A DNA stretch of 64,000 nt, from the NCBI RefSeq assembly GCF_024704725.1, contig NZ_JALIQS010000007.1, positions 1 to 64,000 on the forward strand, read 5' to 3'. The notes under the pieces were generated by a model. That model saw nothing but the letters and a program-made list of their open reading frames with translations, did not search any database and had not been told where the DNA came from. The stretch's first letter is position 1, and each line of letters begins with the position of its first letter. Positions 58,667 through 64,000 of this stretch are shown here, piece by piece. The DNA is from Shinella sp. CPCC 101442. GTDB lineage: Bacteria; Pseudomonadota; Alphaproteobacteria; Rhizobiales; Rhizobiaceae. A program made the position numbers and the translations under genes.

Positions 58667-59770
58667 ATGTATAGAGGCAGGCTGGAGCGCGATCTCAAAT
58701 TGTGGACGCAGCAGGGCTTGCTCGACATGCCCACGGCCGATCGCCTCCTGAAAGAGTTCGATTCCCGTGAAAGCTCCTTCAGCCTCGGCCGCGTGCTGAT
58801 GATGATTGCCGCGCTGCTGATGTCGGCTGCCGTGCTGTTGCTGGTTGCCGCCAACTGGGAGGCGATACCGCGCCTCGTGCGCGTCATCGGCATCGTCGCG
58901 CTGATCTGGGGGGCCTATCTGGCGGGTGGCCTGCTCATCCAGCGTGGGGCGCCGCGGCTTGCCGCAGCCTTCCTTGCGACGGGTACGCTCGCTTTCGGTG
59001 GCGCCATTGCCCTTGTCGGACAGATGTATCACCTCTCGGGCGATGCGCTTCAGGCGATGCTCGTCTGGTTCGGCGGCGCGGTGATTGCGGCCGCGCTCTT
59101 CCGCTCCGGCGCGGTGACCGCCATCGCCGGCTTCCTTGCGTTCGCCGTTGCCTGGACGGACTGGAGTGAAGCCTACAATGCTAACGAGACGCTGCTTTTG
59201 TGGCTGATGCCGCTCATGGCCGTCATCATCATTCTGCTGGTACGCTACACGGATGCCGGGCGTGTCCGCCATCTCGCCTATCTGCTGCTCGTCGCCTCGC
59301 TCGCTTTCATCTATGGCGAACACGAGACCCCGACGACCGCCATAACCATCGCCGGGCTTGGTGCGGTCGCCTATCTCCTGGCCAGCGTGCCGCAATCGCC
59401 CCTCCATGCGCTGGCCCGCAGCGCGGGCGCCGCGCCCGCCTTCTATTCCTATCTCGTATTGCTGCTCGGCCTTTTCGTGCTGCATGCCGAGTTCGACAGC
59501 GTGGGGGATCGGCTGTTTCTCGGCATCATCACGCTCGTCGCAGCCATCGGCGGCATTGTGCTGTCCGGCAAGAACAATGGCGCGGTGCGCTACCTCGGCT
59601 ACGCGACCTTCGCGGCCGAAACGCTCTATCTCGCCTCCGAGACCATCGGATCGATCATCGGCACCTCGGGTTTCTTCCTGATTTCGGGGCTGGTCGTCGC
59701 TCTCGTCGCCTGGGGCGTGATCGTCGTCGAGCGGCGTTTTTCCAAGGCTGAAACGAAGGCGGAGGCCTGA
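58667..59770 (+). CDS. DUF2157 family membrane protein
   Basis: The 367-aa protein has a soluble N-terminus (RGRLERDLKLWTQQGLLDMPTADRLLKEFD) and then about ten membrane helices starting with VLMMIAALLMSAAVLLLVAANWEAIPRLVRV, which is the DUF2157 signature (ANWE.IPR..R). Function unknown. GGAGCGATGGCGG precedes ATG 58667. It is coupled with the following GDYxxLxY gene, a pairing seen widely. Confidence 0.9.
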   Translation: MYRGRLERDLKLWTQQGLLDMPTADRLLKEFDSRESSFSLGRVLMMIAALLMSAAVLLLVAANWEAIPRLVRVIGIVALIWGAYLAGGLLIQRGAPRLAAAFLATGTLAFGGAIALVGQMYHLSGDALQAMLVWFGGAVIAAALFRSGAVTAIAGFLAFAVAWTDWSEAYNANETLLLWLMPLMAVIIILLVRYTDAGRVRHLAYLLLVASLAFIYGEHETPTTAITIAGLGAVAYLLASVPQSPLHALARSAGAAPAFYSYLVLLLGLFVLHAEFDSVGDRLFLGIITLVAAIGGIVLSGKNNGAVRYLGYATFAAETLYLASETIGSIIGTSGFFLISGLVVALVAWGVIVVERRFSKAETKAEA

Positions 59771-59773
59771 AAC

Positions 59774-60364
59774 ATGTCGACACTCTCTTCCTTCCGCATT
59801 CCGCCGCTTGCCGCCGCCATCATCGCAGCAAGCCTCCAGACGGCCGTGCTCGGCTATATGGTCGAAAGCCGTGCCTCGATCCTGCGCAATGGTGCGGATA
59901 TCAAGCTGAAGACGCTGCCGGTCGATCCGCGCGACCTGCTGCGCGGCGACTACGTCATCCTCTCCTATCCGATCTCGACGATCCCGAAGGACATCATCAC
60001 CGGCGAGGTGCCGAAGGTGAACGGCCGCGAGCGTCTTGCCGTGCGGCTGAAACCCGGTGCAGACGGCCTGTGGACGGCGACCGAGGCAAGTTTCGGCACG
60101 CTTACGGCGGAAGAGGGCAGTGTCGTGCTGCATTCGCTGCCCTTCGACTATTATTCCGTGACCGACGGCGTGCTGCCGGACAGTCTCTTCGTCAGCTACG
60201 GCCTCGAGCGCTATTATGTGCCGGAAGGCGAGGGCAAGGTGCTGGAAGAGGCTCGCAATCAGGAGGAGCTCGAGGTGGAGGCGCGCGTGGCGAAAGACGG
60301 CAGACCGCAGATCGCCCGGCTGATCCTGCGCGGCGAACCGGTCTACGACGAACCGCTCTATTGA
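59774..60364 (+). CDS. GDYxxLxY domain protein
   Basis: The 196-aa membrane-anchored protein has one N-terminal helix (PPLAAAIIAASLQTAVLGYM) and the name-giving motif VDPRDLLRGDYVILSYPIS. ERYYVPEGEGKVLEEAR follows, and RPQIARLILRGEPVYDEPLY closes the domain. These proteins nearly always follow a DUF2157 gene, here by 3 bp, so the two probably work as one membrane unit of unknown role. Confidence 0.9.
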   Translation: MSTLSSFRIPPLAAAIIAASLQTAVLGYMVESRASILRNGADIKLKTLPVDPRDLLRGDYVILSYPISTIPKDIITGEVPKVNGRERLAVRLKPGADGLWTATEASFGTLTAEEGSVVLHSLPFDYYSVTDGVLPDSLFVSYGLERYYVPEGEGKVLEEARNQEELEVEARVAKDGRPQIARLILRGEPVYDEPLY

Positions 60365-60499
60365 GCCAAAGAGCCGGGAAAACAGTCTTTTGACTGTCAT
60401 TTTTCCTTTGATCCGTCGAAAACGGATGATATAGAGACGCCGCGCTCGGAAGGCGTCATGGGAGCGGCCTGGCCGCCCGTGGCAACGAGGTTTCTGAGA

Positions 60500-60584
<85 letters not shown>

Positions 60585-60764
60585 GGACCACGAAACGCGT
60601 AAAACAACAGGTTTGCGCGGGCGTGGAGCATTTCAGCGCGCCATTTTGCTTGCCAAAAGGCCACCGAATTCAGTAAAGCCACTGCCGGCAAATGGACCGG
60701 CGGGGTGTTCGCCATAACCGGCAGGCCGGTTTGAGCACCGCCAACTCGAAATGAAGGTTTGAAC

Positions 60765-62240
60765 ATGCAGGTTATCGAAACGCTCGCTGAAGGGCTGAAG
60801 CGCGAAATCAAGGTCGTTATCCCGGCCAAGGACATGGAAGCTCAGATGAACGAGCGTCTTGAGGACGTGAAGGGCCGCGTTCGCATCAACGGCTTCCGTC
60901 CGGGCAAGGTACCGTTCGCCCATCTCAAGAAGATGTACGGCAAGTCCGTCATGGCCGAACTCGTCAACGAGATCGTCCGCGACCGTCCGACCACGATTCT
61001 CTCCGAGCGCGGCGAAAAGTCGGCCACGCAGCCGGAAGTCGCGATGACCGAAGACCAGGCCGAGGCCGAGAAGATCCTCAACGGCCAGGCCGATTTCGAG
61101 TTCACGCTCTCCTACGAAATCATCCCGGCGATCGATCTCAAGGACAATTCCGGCATCGCCGTCACCCGCGAAGTCGTCGATATCGACGCCAAGGAAGTTG
61201 ACGAGCAGATCCTGAAGATCGCCGAAAGCGCCCGCTCCTACGAAACCAAAAAGGGCAAGGCCGCCGACGGCGACCGCGTCACGATCGATTACCTCGGCAA
61301 GGTCGATGGCGAAGCCTTTGACGGCGGCAAGGACGAGGACGCAGAACTCGTCATCGGCTCCAACCGCTTCATCCCGGGCTTCGAAGAACAGCTCATCGGC
61401 CTGAAGGCTGGCGACGAGAAGGTCATCACCGTCACCTTCCCGGCTGAATACCCGGCCGCAAACCTCGCCGGCAAGGAAGCCACCTTCGACATCAACGTCA
61501 AGGAAGTCGCTGCTGCAGCCGACGTCGAAATCAACGACGAGCTGGCCACCAAGCTCGGCCTCGAATCGGCCGACAAGCTGCGCGAAATCGTCCGCGGCCA
61601 GATCGAAAGCCAGTACGGCTCGGTCACCCGCCAGAAGGTCAAGCGTCAGATCCTCGACCAGCTCGACGAGATGTACAAGTTCGAAACCCCGGAGCGCCTC
61701 GTCGAAGCCGAGTTCGAAAACATCTGGCGCCAGATCAACACCGATCTCGCCCAGTCCGGCAAGACCTTTGCTGACGAAGACACGACGGAGGAAGCCGCTC
61801 GCGAAGAATACCGCAAGCTCGCCGAACGCCGCGTCCGCCTCGGCCTCGTTCTCTCGGAAATCGGCGAAAAGGCCGGCGTCCAGGTAACCGACGAGGAAAT
61901 GCAGCAGTCGCTTTACCAGCAGCTGCGCCAGTTCCCGGGCCAGGAAAAGCAGATCCTCGAATACTTCCAGAAGACCCCGGGTGCCGCCGCTTCGCTGCGC
62001 GCGCCGATCTTCGAAGAAAAGGTCGTCGATCACCTGCTCGGTGAAATCAAGGTGACGGACAAGACCGTTTCCAAGGAAGACCTGCTCGCCGACGACGAAG
62101 ACGGCGACGACAAGGATGCCAAGAAGGCTGCGCCGAAGAAGAAGGCTGCTGCCAAGGCCGAAGCTGCGGAAGGCGACGATGCCGCTCCGAAGAAGAAGGC
62201 CTCGGCCAAGAAGAAGGCCGCTGAAGGCGACGCCGAGTAA
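60765..62240 (+). CDS. tig: Trigger factor
   Basis: The 491-aa ribosome-associated chaperone has the ribosome-binding signature [20 protein letters not shown] near residue 45. A FKBP-type prolyl isomerase domain ([41 protein letters not shown]) spans ~160-245. The long helical C-terminal substrate-binding arms follow. The last ~60 residues are Lys/Ala/Asp-rich ([20 protein letters not shown]), an extension beyond the E. coli protein but usual in rhizobia. A terminator follows. Confidence 0.97.
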   Translation: MQVIETLAEGLKREIKVVIPAKDMEAQMNERLEDVKGRVRINGFRPGKVPFAHLKKMYGKSVMAELVNEIVRDRPTTILSERGEKSATQPEVAMTEDQAEAEKILNGQADFEFTLSYEIIPAIDLKDNSGIAVTREVVDIDAKEVDEQILKIAESARSYETKKGKAADGDRVTIDYLGKVDGEAFDGGKDEDAELVIGSNRFIPGFEEQLIGLKAGDEKVITVTFPAEYPAANLAGKEATFDINVKEVAAAADVEINDELATKLGLESADKLREIVRGQIESQYGSVTRQKVKRQILDQLDEMYKFETPERLVEAEFENIWRQINTDLAQSGKTFADEDTTEEAAREEYRKLAERRVRLGLVLSEIGEKAGVQVTDEEMQQSLYQQLRQFPGQEKQILEYFQKTPGAAASLRAPIFEEKVVDHLLGEIKVTDKTVSKEDLLADDEDGDDKDAKKAAPKKKAAAKAEAAEGDDAAPKKKASAKKKAAEGDAE

Positions 62241-62265
62241 TCGGTTCGGATCCTCTCGAATTTGG

Positions 62266-62295
62266 AAAAGGCCGCCCAATAGGCGGCCTTTTTCG
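62266..62295 (+). terminator. Terminator after tig
   Basis: AAAAGGCCGCC-CAAT-AGGCGGCCTTTTT stem-loop with T-run, about 27 bp after the tig stop. Confidence 0.93.
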
Positions 62296-62346
62296 TTCCA
62301 CGATAGCTGAAAATGCCGCATCGCCCTATGGCGAACGGCGCCGTGG

Positions 62347-62988
62347 CTATCCTGCGTATAGTGCTTCGACCACTGCGGTCTGTGTCTCCGTCGCCGTAAG
62401 CTGACCGAAGAAGCCTTCAGCACGGGACTGTCGGCAGGCCTGAGCCAGGGCGTCGTCATCGAGGTCAAATACCGAATCGTAGGCGGGCACGCGGGCGGCG
62501 GCGGCAGTCAACAGCGTTGCGGCGCGGGCACTGGTGAAAGAGGGGGTCCATTCGCCGGCTTCCGTTCTTGTCCGCCGGGCGCCGAGGGTGAGAGCGAGGG
62601 CTCTCTGGTCCCAAACCAGGCCGGCCAGGCGCTTTGATTTTTCCGCAAGGCTTTCCCGCGCGGCGGGGGCAGGGAGGAGTCCATCGGTCATGGCAAGGAT
62701 GGATGTGCTGCCTTCGGGGCAACCGCACTCCGCTTCCGCGACACAAAGCAATGTGGCGAGGCGCTGGAGATCTGCACCGGTGCGGTAGCCACGCAGCGCG
62801 ATCATGGACGCACTGGCGGCGAGGGCCATTTGAAGCGTTGCGATGTCCGAGTCGGTCTCGACCATGACGATGGCGCCACGGATGTCCGTTTCGCCGATCC
62901 GCCCGGAGGGAATGAGCACGCCGTGCCGCGCAAGGGGGATCGGCTGGTCAGGGGCGAGAGCGAGCAGGGCGCGGGGAAGCGGTGTCAT
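62347..62988 (-). CDS. HpcH/HpaI aldolase/citrate lyase (CitE)-like protein
   Basis: The 213-aa protein resembles CitE-like TIM-barrel lyases: GAIVMVETDSDIATLQMALA (metal-binding Glu in IVMVETD), then LAMTDGLL and RTRTEAGEWTPSFTSARAATLLTAAAARVPAYDSVFDLDDDALAQACRQSRAEGFFG, with the conserved D in the PAYDSVF..L.D...L...C..SR..GF pattern. The N-terminal third of the usual ~280-aa barrel is short, so it may be a reduced or degenerate member. Substrate unknown. Confidence 0.7.
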   Translation of the reverse strand: MTPLPRALLALAPDQPIPLARHGVLIPSGRIGETDIRGAIVMVETDSDIATLQMALAASASMIALRGYRTGADLQRLATLLCVAEAECGCPEGSTSILAMTDGLLPAPAARESLAEKSKRLAGLVWDQRALALTLGARRTRTEAGEWTPSFTSARAATLLTAAAARVPAYDSVFDLDDDALAQACRQSRAEGFFGQLTATETQTAVVEALYAG

Positions 62989-63116
62989 GGCTTTTCATAG
63001 GACTTTGCGGCCGCTTCTGGCAATGACCGGTCCGTTAATGGACATGGTGAACCAATCTTAAACACTTTGGCGATAGCGTGGTTTCAATCGCGTATTGCAG
63101 GCGTTTGGGGCGTCCA

Positions 63117-64000
63117 TTGATCGTTCATGCTTTTCTCCGTTGGGTCGAGACCGCCCGGGCCGCCGACAGGGCGAAGGCCGCCAGTGTGCTGGCAAAGGCT
63201 TATGCAAAGCTGCGTATTGCGCCCGATGATCGCCGCGCCGCCGAAATGGCCATGATCTTCCTGCTCGACGATCCCGCGCCGAAGGTGCGGCTGGCTCTGG
63301 CGGAGGCGCTGGCCGAATGCGAAGACGTGCCGCGCGCCGTCATCCTGCCGCTGGCTGAAGACCAGCCGGAAATCGCCGCCCATATCATCTTGTCTTCGTC
63401 ACTGCTGACGGATGCCGATCTCGTCGATCTCGCCGCCAAGGGCAGCGCGGTGACGCGCATGCTGATCGCAAACCGCGCCTATATCTCGCGCGCCGTGTCG
63501 GCAGCGATGGCGGAGATCGGCGATGTGCCGGATGTTTTGGCGCTGCTGGAAAACGAAGGTGCCGTGCTTTCGCGCCGCAGCCTGACCCGCATTGCCGACC
63601 GCCTCGGCGAGGACGCCGAAATCCGCGCCCTGCTGCTCGACCGCGACGATCTTCCGAGCGATGCGCGGCATACCCTGGTCGAGAAGGTCGGCACGGCATT
63701 GGCCGGATTCGGGCTTATCCAGGCGGCCATCGGCGAGAACCGGGTCGAGCGCGTCACGCGCGAAGCCTGTGACGTTGCGACGATCGGCATGGTTGGTGAG
63801 GTCAATGCCGCAGAAATGCCTGACATGGTGGAGCATCTGCGCCTGACGGGGCGTCTTACGCCCGTCTTCCTGATGCACGCGCTGTGCACCGGCCGCGTCG
63901 AGTTCTTTGCCACGGCGATCGCCAATCTTTCGGGACAGGCCGAGCGGCGGGTCCGCTCCATCCTTTCCGACGGTCGCGAGGCGGCCGTGCGAGCGCTCTA
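63117..64000 (+). CDS. DUF2336 domain protein (5' part; continues beyond the window)
   Basis: From TTG 63117 the frame encodes LIVHAFLRWVETARAADRAK then AASVLAKAYAKLRIAPDDRR and stays open to the window end (294 codons). The repeated helical pairs (PAPKVRLALAEALAECEDVP, QPEIAAHIILSSSLLTDADL) are HEAT-like repeats typical of DUF2336 proteins. The start is set by similarity to rhizobial relatives, which I recall begin MIVQAFLKWVETA. No ATG is near. Function unknown; the gene is truncated by the window edge. Confidence 0.85.
   Translation, partial: MIVHAFLRWVETARAADRAKAASVLAKAYAKLRIAPDDRRAAEMAMIFLLDDPAPKVRLALAEALAECEDVPRAVILPLAEDQPEIAAHIILSSSLLTDADLVDLAAKGSAVTRMLIANRAYISRAVSAAMAEIGDVPDVLALLENEGAVLSRRSLTRIADRLGEDAEIRALLLDRDDLPSDARHTLVEKVGTALAGFGLIQAAIGENRVERVTREACDVATIGMVGEVNAAEMPDMVEHLRLTGRLTPVFLMHALCTGRVEFFATAIANLSGQAERRVRSILSDGREAAVRAL

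Overview
The window is chromosomal DNA of an alphaproteobacterium of the family Rhizobiaceae (Rhizobium/Agrobacterium/Shinella type; the genus cannot be fixed from this sequence alone). The evidence is high GC coding sequence, a full ExoR homologue, PopZ, a fused SecDF, TatABC next to serS-surE-pcm, DUF1127 mini-proteins with CUCCUCC-loop sRNAs, an alphaproteobacterial LexA box (GTTC-N7-GTTC) and rhizobial-type tRNA genes.

Region 1 (1-13.5 kb) is an accessory island of lower and patchier GC that ends at a tRNA-Asn gene (13522-13596). It holds an RTX-type secreted repeat protein, remnants of an SOS mutagenesis cassette (SRAP fragment, truncated imuA behind a small ORF with a perfect LexA box), a large tyrosine recombinase translationally coupled to a winged-helix-like protein, a ParB-like remnant, a possible CheD/CNF-fold Cys-His protein, an XRE regulator operon facing an HNH endonuclease across two copies of a 17-bp operator-like repeat, and an uncharacterised two-gene operon that starts with TTG. 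Towards the tRNA are several very small genes (47 aa, 24 aa, a PepSY-like protein) and a DUF2934 gene broken by one TGA codon.

Region 2 (13.5-19 kb) has small membrane and secreted proteins (PGPGW-like, DUF2938, RcnB-like), tRNA-Cys, an orphan 171-aa protein and exbB-exbD without tonB. Region 3 (19.3-47.1 kb) is a conserved core: an isoaspartyl-methyltransferase-like gene, tolC, popZ, valS; a FadL-type porin; exoR; xthA, erpA, dgt, argS; SPOR protein, nagZ, scpA, scpB; a lone ABC ATPase; tatA-tatB-tatC, serS, surE, pcm; and a LysM/LytM lipoprotein with a degenerate metal site. The nagZ, SPOR and LytM genes concern envelope and septal peptidoglycan, while scpAB and popZ concern chromosome organisation.

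Region 4 (47.1-64 kb) has an FtrA/GlxA-type regulator divergent from a rhodanese-GNAT pair, a NIPSNAP protein, a DUF815 ATPase, yajC-secDF followed by homologues of the mitochondrial complex I assembly factors NDUFAF3 and NDUFAF6, trmFO, two DUF1127 genes, two tandem sRNA genes whose hairpin loops all show CUCCUCC, a DUF2157/GDYxxLxY pair, tRNA-Leu, tig, a CitE-like gene and the start of a DUF2336 gene.

The most interesting systems are the DUF1127/CUCCUCC-sRNA locus with a shared TATGCAT-type motif (57.0-58.5 kb), the XRE/HNH switch (8.95-10.3 kb) and the two-gene operon at 10.5-12.0 kb.
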